Shown in pieces: positions 55,466-64,000 of a stretch of 64,000 nucleotides of DNA (positions are counted from its first letter, which is position 1; each line of letters begins with the position of its first letter). Below the pieces are notes generated by a model that was given only the letters and a program-made list of their open reading frames with translations, searched no databases and was not told the DNA's origin. The position numbers and the translations under genes are program-made. This DNA comes from Patagioenas fasciata (taxonomy: Eukaryota > Chordata > Aves > Columbiformes > Columbidae): positions 15,114,488 through 15,178,487 of the forward strand of contig NC_092559.1 in assembly GCF_037038585.1 (NCBI RefSeq). Direction: 5' to 3'.

Positions 55466-57451
55466 CTAAGCATATTGAGGGCAGTTTCTTTTAAGATGTC
55501 CTGTCTGTCCGCAAGTAAAACATGCTAGGCCACAAGAAGGGCTTCGGCCTTTCATTGCAGGCTTAAGTGCTGCAGCCAAGGCTGCAGCGTGGGCTTGAGC
55601 ATGTATTTTTGCTTTTTCTACCTCCTGTTGCATAATCGGTACCTGTGTGCGAGCTTCCACCATCTCTGCTAAAGAAGCAGTTTTTCCCAAACCGGCTAAT
55701 ATCTGTTGGCATTGGGTGTTTGCATTCATCATAGCCAAATCTTTCCCCACAGCAGCTTTTGCCTCTGGAGTCAAGTTAGGAGAGGCATCTATCACTTCTT
55801 TTAAACGATCCACAAATGTCATATATGGTTCCCCAGGATCCCACTCTATTGTAGAATAGGGTGGCACAGGGTTACCTCTATTTGGCAATTCTTTCACTGC
55901 CGCCAAGGCAAGCCCTTGCGTTTGCTGCAAAATCCTTGGATGAAGTGCTGCCTGAGTAGCACCATCCGCATATTGCCCACGACCCAGTAACTGGTCCATG
56001 CTAGCTAACCGCAACGGATCATCAGCTGGTAAACGAACATTTTCTAATACTGCCAATTCCACTTTCCCCTGCCACTTGTCCAAGAACAGCAAATACCCCG
56101 TTGGAGGAAGCAATAACTCCATCAACGCCCTAATATCTGTTTGAGTTAGTACTTGCTCCTTGAAAAATGAATTGATTAGCTGCATCACATGCTTATTATC
56201 CGTACCATATTGCATAACTGCACTTTGCAATTGCTTAACCGTTTTCCAATCAAAAGGCGACCACTGCCTTTGTCCTCTATTATCTATGTGCACTGGCACT
56301 GCTGTAATACTACCAGGTAACATGATCCCTTCAATAGTTGCATCTCTGATTACTCCTTGCCAACGTTGCCCTGCATTATAAGAATGATCTCGAGGAATAT
56401 CTCTACCCTGATGCACAGGGGCAGCACCCAAATTATCATTATTATCACTGCTATACAATTCCCTTGTGTTTCCCTGTGGATCAGTAAGTCGGCGCATATT
56501 TGCAAACCGATCTGCTAACCCAGTCTCCAGCCCTTTTCCATATCGCGCTCTCAAATATTCATCTGCTTCTCTTACAGACCACATCCCATCTTCAACACAT
56601 TGTCTAGCCCATTTTTGTATTCGCTCCCTTTTGATACGGAGCTCCTCCGGAGTGAGGTCTAATTCCACCCCCTCCCTTTCCTGTTTTCCCCGTTTTTCAC
56701 ATTCCCTGCCAATTGCCTCCAGCCCGTCCTTAATTGCATCTGACGCCTTTTTATATGCTATTAACCGCGAAGTTTTACTGTTACCGCCATCTAGTCGTTT
56801 CATAGCTTCTAGAACTTCTTGTATCTGGCTCTCCTGCCGTCTCAGTAAGTCCTTCAGGCTCTGCACGTGGCTCTCCTCCTGGAACTCAGGGCGATTCTGC
56901 GGTGCTCCGTCCTGGTGTTCCATCGGGTCCTCCGGCAAAGGCACGTCGGCTGGATTAACTTGTCCTGGCTTGTTGAAACTTGCCGGTTGCTGCCATTCGT
57001 TGTCGGAGCCAGGCAATGGCTCAACGGGCGCAGAGGGTATAATTTGCTCTCCGCCCCAGAACTCCAGATCTGATACGGGACATACCAGCGGTGTTGATTC
57101 TTCGGAGTTCTCGGAGGGTGGGCAGCTCGCGGCGGGCGGCTCCGAGGGGACGGCACACAGCTCCGGCTCCTCTGAGACTTCCTGCATTAGCTGCCTGACC
57201 TCCCGCCAGGGTCCGGCGAGATCGCAAGCCTCGCGGCTCCCCCTTGTAACCGCTTCCCATAGTTCGGTCCCTATGTCCTCCCATGTACTGGGAGAAAAAA
57301 ATTCGTCCGTCGAACGAACACAGCCCTTACGCTGGGCGAATAGTAAAAGGCGCTCCACCGCGTCTTTTTCCAAAATTCTTCCTGTTCTTGCAGCCAGCTG
57401 CAGAATACTTCTCACTATTATTTTTTCTTCCACGGATGCCGTGTTTCCCAT
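55466..57451 (-). CDS. gag: B2 Gag polyprotein, nearly complete
   Basis: It is open for 661 codons from an ATG 115 bases past the primer site. It starts MGNTASVEEK (Gly2 myristoylation site), then a matrix domain (about 1-100), an acidic and proline-rich region (about 100-190), a charged coiled-coil-like region (SLKDLLRRQESQIQEVLEAM, about 195-300), capsid (about 370-600; PFDWKTVKQLQSAVMQYG, with the major homology region DPGEPYMTFVDRLKEVI), and one CCHC knuckle (CFTCGQTGHLKRNC). The second knuckle and the protease overlap were lost in the deletion; a TAG made at the junction ends the protein at CPQYA. It could still form capsids that package other B-family RNA, but this is inference. Confidence 0.9.
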   Translation of the reverse strand: MGNTASVEEKIIVRSILQLAARTGRILEKDAVERLLLFAQRKGCVRSTDEFFSPSTWEDIGTELWEAVTRGSREACDLAGPWREVRQLMQEVSEEPELCAVPSEPPAASCPPSENSEESTPLVCPVSDLEFWGGEQIIPSAPVEPLPGSDNEWQQPASFNKPGQVNPADVPLPEDPMEHQDGAPQNRPEFQEESHVQSLKDLLRRQESQIQEVLEAMKRLDGGNSKTSRLIAYKKASDAIKDGLEAIGRECEKRGKQEREGVELDLTPEELRIKRERIQKWARQCVEDGMWSVREADEYLRARYGKGLETGLADRFANMRRLTDPQGNTRELYSSDNNDNLGAAPVHQGRDIPRDHSYNAGQRWQGVIRDATIEGIMLPGSITAVPVHIDNRGQRQWSPFDWKTVKQLQSAVMQYGTDNKHVMQLINSFFKEQVLTQTDIRALMELLLPPTGYLLFLDKWQGKVELAVLENVRLPADDPLRLASMDQLLGRGQYADGATQAALHPRILQQTQGLALAAVKELPNRGNPVPPYSTIEWDPGEPYMTFVDRLKEVIDASPNLTPEAKAAVGKDLAMMNANTQCQQILAGLGKTASLAEMVEARTQVPIMQQEVEKAKIHAQAHAAALAAALKPAMKGRSPSCGLACFTCGQTGHLKRNCPQYA

Positions 57452-57565
57452 GCCACCTGCTTCTTCGTAGGCCTACTTTCCGCTATGATTGAGCGCTGGG
57501 CTGGTGTCGCCCCCAGGTGGCGTCCTCGCGTCTTCACTTCCGGCGATCTTGCTTCGATACGAAGT

Positions 57566-57583
57566 ATCACGTCGGGGTCACCA
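57566..57583 (-). promoter_or_regulatory. B2 primer binding site (tRNA-Trp)
   Basis: The minus strand reads TGGTGACCCCGACGTGAT three bases after the 5' LTR. It is identical to the site in provirus C. Confidence 0.93.
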
Positions 57584-57586
57584 AAG

Positions 57587-57914
57587 TGTTGCTTTATCCA
57601 TGCGAGCCACGGAACCTGACACACCAATATGATGTTCACAGAGTTCGCTTTATTGTCGGACCGGGCTAGCTTTATAGCAAAGCTGCCCTGTCCACGCGCC
57701 TTACAACAACGTGATTGGTTGTAACTCGTGTTATACAATAACATGATAGGCTGCATGTACTGTCCACGCGCTCTGCACGCATGTGTCCGGCGATTGCTCA
57801 CTCATTGTTACCTTCTAATGGTGCTCCTTTAGTCTCTTTTGTCTCTGGCTTCACCTCTCAGCCAGGCTGGCGACAACCCCATCCCCCTGGGGCGGGGGGG
57901 GCTCTGCCACTACA
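57587..57914 (-). mobile_element. B2 5' LTR
   Basis: 328 bp with the same sequence as 53663-53990, including the run of eight G's near the outer end. Identity of both LTRs implies recent insertion or gene conversion. Confidence 0.95.
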
Positions 57915-58147
57915 TCAGTGGACCATCCTTTGAAAAATTCATTAAGTTCATTTTGTCACAACAGTCTCCCAGGGCAGGAAAAATGGTACAAGTGCATCTC
58001 ATGACCACTGTTTGTGGGTTAAGGACACCAACTTCGAAGAAGGTGTCGGGCGCCACTTGAAGAAGCTAGCTCTAGTTTCATCACCATTGTCTTGATCTGA
58101 AAGACACTTATTAAACATTGTTAGTGCGGCAATTCACATCATACAGT
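57915..58147 (-). other. A1 region between integrase and B2
   Basis: Noncoding part of A1 downstream of the pol stop. No frame or motif is recognised. With 53523-53662 it makes the roughly 370-bp 3' noncoding end of ERV-L. Confidence 0.5.
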
Positions 58148-61100
58148 TCAACATTGCATATTTTCACCTAAAATGATATCCCCTTGAGGTACACACTGAA
58201 CTTCTCCATCCTTAAGCATCACCCACCAGGTGCTGCCAGGTCCCTGGGCAAAAACAATCCCACGAATAGGTTTGCCTTTGCCTGAGGCAGGAGTAACCCA
58301 GACTGCCTTTCCTAAGATATTTTTCATGTGTACTACAGGGACTTTATCTCCTTCTACAGTACGTAGAATTTCTGATTGGGCAGGCCCGGCTCGATTGGTT
58401 GATCCCCTAGTGTTGACCAACCAAGTGGCTTTTGCTTAATGTGAATCCCAGTTTTTAAAGGTTCCACCACCAAGTGCCTTTAGTGCAGTTTTTAACAAAC
58501 CATTGTACCTTTCAATTTTCCCAGAGGCTGGTGCATGATATGGAATATGATATACCCACTCAATACCATGTTCTTTGGCCCAATTGTCTATAATACTGTT
58601 TTTGAAATGAGTACCATTGTCTGATTCAATTCTTTCTGGCGTACCGTGCCGCCAAAGGACTTGCTTCTCAAGGCCCAAGATAGTATTTTGGGCTGTAGCA
58701 TGAGGTACGGCATATGTTTCCAACCATCCAGTGGTTGCTTCCACCATTGTAAGTACATAACGCTTACCTTGACGTGTTTGTGGAAGTGTAATATAATCAA
58801 TCTGCCAAGCTTCTCCATACTTATACTTTAACCATCGCCCCCCATACCATACAGGTTTTAACCGTTTTGCTTGTTTGATTTCGGCGCAAGTTTCACATTC
58901 ATGAATAACCTGTGAAATAGTGTCCATAGTTAAATCCACCCCTCGATCACGAGCCCATTTGTATGTTGCATTTCTACCTTGATACCCTGAAGCATCATGG
59001 GCCCACCGAGCTAGGAAAAGTTCATCTTTATGTTGCCAGTCCAAGTCCACCTCAGATACTTTAATCTTAGCAGCTTGATCTGCTTGGTGGTTGTTTAGAT
59101 GTTCCGCAGTGGCTCGACTTTTAGGCACATGAGCATCTACATGACGAACTTTCACAGGCAGGCTCTCTAGCTGAGCAGCAATGTCTTGCCACAGTGTGGC
59201 AGCCCAAATGGGTTTACCTCTGCGCTGCCAGTTGCTTTTCTTCCATTGCTGTAGCCACCCCCATAAGGCATTTGCTGCCATCCATGAGTCAGTATAGAGA
59301 TAAAGTATTGGCCACTTCTCTCATTCAGCAATGTCCAAAGCCAGCTGGATGGCTTTCACTTCTGCAAACTGACTGGATTCACCTTGTCCTTCAGTGGCTT
59401 CTGTAACTTGTCGTGTGGGATTCCACACAGCAACTTTCCACCTTCGATGTTTTCCTACAAGACGACAGGATCCATCTGTGAACAGTGCATACTGCTTATC
59501 AGTCTCTGAAAGCGTATTATATGGTGGTGCTTCTTCAGCACGTTTTACTTCCTCCTCATCTGGAGACATCCCAAAGTCTTTGCTTTCTGGCCATTCTGTA
59601 ATCACTTCTAATATCCCTGGACGGTTCAGACTTCCAATTCGAGCTCGTTGTGTGATCAGTGCAATCCATTTACTCCATGTAACTTCGGTTGCATGATGTG
59701 GAGAGGGAACCGTCCCCTTGAACATCCAGCTCAGCACCGGCAGTCGAGGTGCCAGGAGGAGCTGTGCTTCAGTGCCGATCACTTCTGAAGCAGCTCGAAC
59801 TCCTTCATATGCGGCTAGTATCTCCTTTTCAGTTGGAGTATAGTTGGCCTCAGATCCTTTGTATCCTCGACTCCAAAAACCTAAGGGTCGACCTCGGGTT
59901 TCTCCTGGTGCTTTCTGCCAGAGGCTCCAGGTAAGTCCAGTATCTCCGGCTGCGGTGTAGAGCACATTTTTAACATCTAGTCCAGTTCGGACTGGTCCAA
60001 GGACCACCGCATGAGTTATCTCACGCTTAATTTGTTCAAAGGCTTGTTGTTGTTCAGGGCCCCACTCAAATTGGTTCTTTTTACGAGTCACTCGATAGAG
60101 AGGGCTCACAATGTGGCTGTAGTCAGGAATATGCATTCTCCAAAAACCTACAACGCCCAAGAAAGTCTGTGTCTCCTTTTTATGAGTAGGTGGAGACATT
60201 GCTGCAATTTTGTTGATCACATCCATTGGGATCTGACGACGGCCATCTTGCCATTTTATTCCTAAAAACTGGATCTCTTGTGCAGGTCCCTTGACCTTGC
60301 TTCGTTTTATGGCAAAACCAGCATCCAAAAGAATATGAATTATTCTCTCACCTTTCTCGAAGACTTCTTTCGCTGTGTCGCCCCATACGATGATGTCATC
60401 AATATATTGCAAGTGTTCTGGAGCTTCACCTTGCTCCAGCGTGGTCTGGATCAGTCCATGGCAGATGGTAGGACTGTGTTTCCACCCCTGGGGCAAGCGA
60501 TTCCATGTATACTGGATGCCCCTCCAGGTGAAAGCAAACTGCGCCCTGCACTCTGCTGCTACAGGAATAGAGAAAAATGCATTAGCAATGTCAATTGTAG
60601 CATACCACTTGGCTGCCTTTGACACCAGTTCAAATTGCAGTTCTAGTATGTCAGGCACAGCAGCACTCAGTGGTGGTGTAACTTCATTCAGGCCACGATA
60701 GTCTTCAGTTAGTCTCCACTCATCACTAGACTTTCGCACTGGCCAGATTGGGCTGTTAAAAGGTGAGCGAGTCTTACTGATCACACCCTGGCTTTCCAAT
60801 TGACGGATCAGCTTCTGGATAGGAATCAAAGAGTCTCGATCGGTGCGGTATTGCCAGCGATGCACCGTCGTGGTAGCAATTGGCACCTGCTGATCGTCAA
60901 CCATCAGCAGTCCTACAACAGAAGGGTCATCTGAAAGACCAGGCAAATCAGACAGCTGTTCAATTTTCTCAGTGTCCACAGCTGCTATACCAAATGCCCA
61001 CCTATACCCTTTTGGGTCCTTAAAATACCCTCTCCTGAGGTAGTCTATGCCAAGGATGCACGGAGCATCTGGACCAGTCACAATGGGATGCTTTTGCCAG

Positions 61101-61318
61101 TTTTTTCCAGTTAGGCTCATTTCAGCCTCTACAACAGTCAGCTCCTGGGATCCCCCAGTCACTCCAACAATATTGATGGATTGCGTTCCTTTAAAATTAG
61201 AAGGAATTATTGTGCACTGAGCACCAGTGTCCACTAAAGCTTTGTACTCCTGGGGTTGTGTTGTACCAGGCCATAGTATTTGTACAGTCCAATAAACTCT
61301 GTTATCCCTTTCCTCCAT
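58148..61318 (-). pseudogene. pol: A1 ERV-L pol: protease, RT, RNase H, integrase
   Basis: One frame with two in-frame stops. In order: protease (ALVDTGAQCTIIPS; GIDYLRRGYF), RT (YRGLNEVTPPL; ATIDIANAFFSIPV; LPQGWKHSPTICHG; YIDDIIVWG; FLGIKWQDG), RNase H (ALFTDGSCRLVGK; FAEVKAIQLALDIAE; YTDSWMAANALW), integrase (HLNNHQADQAAK; CETCAEIKQ; WQIDYITLPQTRQG; SDNGTHFKNS; GKIERYNG) and a C-terminal domain (VWVTPASGKGK; GSTWWVMLKDGEV). TGA at 59321-59323 splits RNase H; TAA near 58436 splits integrase from its C-terminal domain and is shared with A2. Motifs and lack of env fit class III ERV-L. The enzyme sites look intact. Confidence 0.93.
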
Positions 61319-61339
61319 CTGGTTGGAGGCAGGGCACCT

Positions 61340-63211
61340 CTAATTCCTGTTTTGCACAGTCTCTGGGTGTGAATTAGAGGTTCCTTCAAGAGTATCAGAA
61401 TCTCTTCTGCCCCTTTTGTAAACTGGAGCAGCCACCTTCCTAGGAGTTTTTCCTTTTATCTCACGTACTCGTTCTTGAAGTTCTGAGGTAGGCCTTCCAT
61501 GCCACTTATTCATGTTTTCTCCCTGCTCATGTAGGAAGAACCACAGTGAACCTCTTTTTGTGGGCTGTCTCTGCCCTCTCTCTCGAGATTGGAAACCCCT
61601 TCTCCTAACAGCTGAAACATAGGTTTGTGCAGATCGTGAACGGTACGATTCTTCTCTGAGCTCTTTGATTTCTTGCAACAGCTTTTCAAACCGGTCATCA
61701 GATTTTTCACACAGTTTCTCCACAGAAGAGACACAAGCCCGTAGAGAACCAGCAAGGCTGTCCTCCAAGTACCGGAGCTGCTCAATCACTTCATTAATTT
61801 CTTGTACACCTCTAGCTGACCAGACCATTCCTGCCAATGACTTAGCATATGCAGGTGGTGCACTTTGTACAAATCTGCGCCACATAGATTTTGTACAATT
61901 GATTCTCTCTGGGTCTGTCCCCTCTTGGCTGTTTGGTCCTAGATAGATGATCTCTCACACAGCTAATTCTCTCAGGAACTGGATACCTCTCTCCATAGTA
62001 TTCCATTTCCCTAACGTGGATATACAATCTTCCTTGTAGGGAAATCTGACTTTCATAGCTGCCAGGAGTCGGGTCCAGAGAGCAGCGGCATTAGACTCTC
62101 TTGAAATTGCCCTATCAATGGTGGAATCTTTTGACAGAGATCCCAGCTGCCTGGCTTCACCACCTTCTAATTCAATTGTTTCTGCCCCATTGTCCCAGCA
62201 TCGCAGCAGCCAGGTTAAAATATTCTCGCCTTCACGACGACTAAAGTCTTTTCGCAGATCTCTCAGCTCACCTGGAGAAAAGGACCGAGTGGTGGTCACT
62301 TCATCTCCACCCTGTCCTGATGATGCCCCTTGGGTTGATGTTGGCCCTGTGCCATCACCTGCTGCATGGGTAGTCTTTCTAGTGACTTTCTTACAACCGG
62401 CAACTGATGCTGATATGGGTTCACCATCATTTGATTCATTTTCAGAGTCTGAATGACTGTCACAGTGATTGCTGTGGTTACAGCAGCAACAGTGAGCAGT
62501 GTGTGAAGACGGGGGGGCTGCCTTGTTAGCCTTTGAGGCTAGAGAAGTAACGTTATCTGCAGCGACCTTGGCAGAGGAGCTCTGCGTAGGAGCTGTAGCT
62601 TCAGCCTGTGAAGCCGCAGTTGGGGGGGCAGTGGCTGCAGCAGCAGCAGCTTTGGCTGTTTTGCCTTTTCTCGAGCGGCTAGGAGTGCTTTTTGCTAAAG
62701 CTTCCGAAGACGCACCGCAAATCTCAAGACTAAGAAGAGACGCAAACCTCCTATTGAACCTCATTTCTCTTAACAGTAACACAAACTGACACACATTCAG
62801 CAAACCAGATAACACCATCACAGTTCTATCAAAGCTCCAAGGATATTCAAAGTTCTCTAAAACATTTGCAAACTGTCCTAGTGAAAACACAAAAGTATTG
62901 TTAGTCAGCCTTTCTAAAGATTCGCTTGACCAATTAGCAAATATAGAGCCATTCTGCTCTTTAATCTCTCCTGGAGGTTTTTCAAGGTAAAGCAGAAGCG
63001 AGTAGAAATTCATTAGCGGCTGCAGTATAATGAAATAAACCAATGCCAAACCACACAGAATCATCATGACCGCTGTCCAGTTTCTTGTTGTTGTATAATG
63101 AATACTTCGATTCAGAAAGAAACACCAACACAGATATGGGATCAGCGAGCACAATGTAGAAAATAACTGATACAACTTTTGCCATAACATTTTTAAATCA
63201 ATGTAATTCAC
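61340..63211 (-). pseudogene. gag: A1 ERV-L gag-like polyprotein with hydrophobic N-terminus
   Basis: The frame starts at 63211 (MNYIDLKMLW). Three hydrophobic segments (about residues 14-31, 46-70, 127-145) are followed by an Ala/Ser/Lys/Thr-rich stretch, a Cys/His cluster (HTAHCCCCNHSNHCD), then the conserved ERV-L capsid-like part (FSPGELRDLRKDFSRREGEN; LTWLLRCWDNGAETIELEGG; KWNTMERGIQFLRELAV), a probable coiled coil (CEKSDDRFEKLLQEIKELRE) and a basic tail (RRRGFQSRERGQRQPTKRG). There is no CCHC knuckle. A TGA at 61955 (CGA in A2) splits it into 418 and about 200 codons, same frame. It ends ETVQNRN-UAG, with pol following in the same frame. Capsid-like part is of the Fv1/ERV-L type. Confidence 0.85.
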
Positions 63212-63356
63212 TTTGCCTTAATATCACTAAAAAATATCCAAAGCAAGCAGACGCACGAGTATCACAACTCTATGAGTTGGCACCGTGCCAAGAAAATTGA
63301 AAGGTACGTCAGAGCAGTAGAAAAGTCAAAAATCTTCAAATTTACCCCTTTCTCTT

Positions 63357-63374
63357 GCCCCACGTTGGGCGCCA
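63357..63374 (-). promoter_or_regulatory. A1 primer binding site (tRNA-Lys)
   Basis: Same TGGCGCCCAACGTGGGGC as in A2, six bases from the LTR end. The roughly 145-bp leader to the gag start (63356-63212) holds no other feature I can name. Confidence 0.9.
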
Positions 63375-63380
63375 ATTATC

Positions 63381-64000
63381 TGTCGAGGGTTAAGATTGCG
63401 GGGTGACAATCAAACCCTGGCAGATGTATTGTTAACCTCTTCTCCCCCCCACTTCCCCCTTTTGTCCCTCCCTCTCCCCCCTTCCCACTCAGGACAGGCG
63501 ATCGGGAGGGAAAGAAGGACAGAGAGAAGAGAGTTGGAAAAGTTAAAGATGTTTTACTAATGCTACTAATAAGAATAGAGAAAATAATACAAAATATACA
63601 AAACCAATCTTGTAAGTCTCAGCAACTGCAGAGCCAGCACCCAAAGTCCTGGATTAGACTCTGTAGCCAACCGGAGCTGGATTCAGTCTGTCACTAGGCC
63701 TCAGTTCGCAGGGACGACCAGCAAGGTCCTCTCCTAATGTCAGCCATGAGGAAAAAGGGAAAAGGGGGAAAAAGGGGCTGAGATCCTCGTGATCTCCCAC
63801 TTTTATATGAAGTATTCACGTGAATGGAATGTTATACACCGTTGGTCAGTCTCTCGGTCATCAGTTTTCTCGTTGCCCCTCTCGTGAGATGTCCATCCAT
63901 GCTTATCAATAAGTTTGCATTCCATTGCTAGGTTTAACCAAAACACGTGTTGGGTTCTGCAGGAAAATGCAGCTAACATGAAGGCTTTAGCTGACAGGCA
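63381..64000 (-). mobile_element. A1 5' LTR (cut by the window end)
   Basis: It matches 52861-53522, with a few percent difference; about 40 bp of U3 start should lie beyond the window. It contains TATATAAAAG-like text near 63805 in minus reading, ahead of the splice and leader region. Confidence 0.92.

Larger units (their letters stand above)
53663..57914 (-). mobile_element. Provirus B2 (class II, young, internally deleted)
   Basis: The two 328-bp LTRs (57587-57914 and 53663-53990) are identical by eye. The internal order is primer site, gag, RNase H end plus integrase, env stub and polypurine tract. Protease, dUTPase and RT (about 2.45 kb relative to B1) are deleted. The flanks TCAGAG (53657-53662) and TCAGTG (57915-57920) form a 6-bp duplication with one change. 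It is inserted between A1 integrase and the A1 3' LTR and is the youngest layer here. Confidence 0.93.
53523..64000 (-). mobile_element. ERV-L provirus A1 (near complete, runs off window)
   Basis: Minus-strand order: 5' LTR (from beyond 64000 to 63381), primer site, gag 63211-61340, pol 61318-58148, 3' noncoding, then (after the B2 insertion at 53663-57914) polypurine tract and 3' LTR at 52861-53522. There is no env, which fits ERV-L. Only a few in-frame stops break it. Confidence 0.92.

Noticed and set aside
56466..57470. 334-codon open frame on the plus strand
   Set aside because: It is the antisense shadow of the B2 gag frame; no motif, and its composition follows the complement of gag.

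Overview
The window looks like bird genomic DNA, most likely from a female-specific W chromosome or an equivalent non-recombining region. Bird origin is suggested by three CR1 LINEs, one with the octamer 3' tail typical of CR1. It is also suggested by proviruses with a tRNA-Trp primer site, as in avian alpharetroviruses, and by LTRs resembling avian ERV-L LTRs. The W inference rests on the only two host genes I can recognise. RGP1 (about 6.1-8.7 kb, polyadenylation signal at 9.24 kb) and NPR2 (about 34.9-38.3 kb) are both on the plus strand. In human 9p13 (syntenic to the avian Z) I recall RGP1-MSMP-NPR2 in the same order and orientation. Both copies keep introns but carry frameshifts, stops, damaged splice sites and, in NPR2, loss of the kinase-homology exons. 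That is how a decaying W gametolog should look.

Layout: 1-4.4 kb is a minus-strand CR1 cut by two solo LTRs. 4.4-6.05 kb holds an old retroviral protease remnant and an ERV-L-like LTR. 6.1-9.3 kb is the broken RGP1, with a class I solo LTR in an intron. 9.4-12.5 kb is unassigned DNA with LTR and CR1 fragments. 12.5-20.1 kb is provirus B1 (gag, dUTPase-protease, RT, integrase, env stub, 3' LTR), itself cut by two solo LTRs. 20.55-34.9 kb is one plus-strand CR1 carrying four retroviral insertions (provirus F, two LTR-C copies, provirus E). 34.9-39.0 kb is the broken NPR2. 39.0-44.9 kb is provirus C, with both LTRs and a perfect 6-bp target duplication. 45.7-49.7 kb is a third CR1, minus strand. 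From 49.7 kb to the end lies a tandem pair of ERV-L proviruses (A2 and A1) sharing one LTR, with the youngest element, B2, inserted in A1.

Function: I see no intact host gene. The best preserved retroviral frames are B2 gag (661 codons) and B2 integrase (370 codons) between two LTRs that are identical by eye, and the A1 ERV-L pol (three open blocks, two in-frame stops). None of the proviruses keeps a recognisable full envelope gene. B1 and B2 keep only a C-terminal membrane-anchor stub, which suggests spread by intracellular retrotransposition.

Less expected structures: an array of short palindromes in the transcribed part of one LTR family (LTR-A); a shared non-retroviral segment where protease and RT should be in proviruses C and F; an in-frame UAG between ERV-L gag and pol in both copies; and an ERV-L Gag-like protein with three hydrophobic segments. 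Family labels (LTR-A, C, D, E, G; proviruses A1, A2, B1, B2, C, E, F) are local names used only here. All identifications are by reading the sequence; no database search was run.
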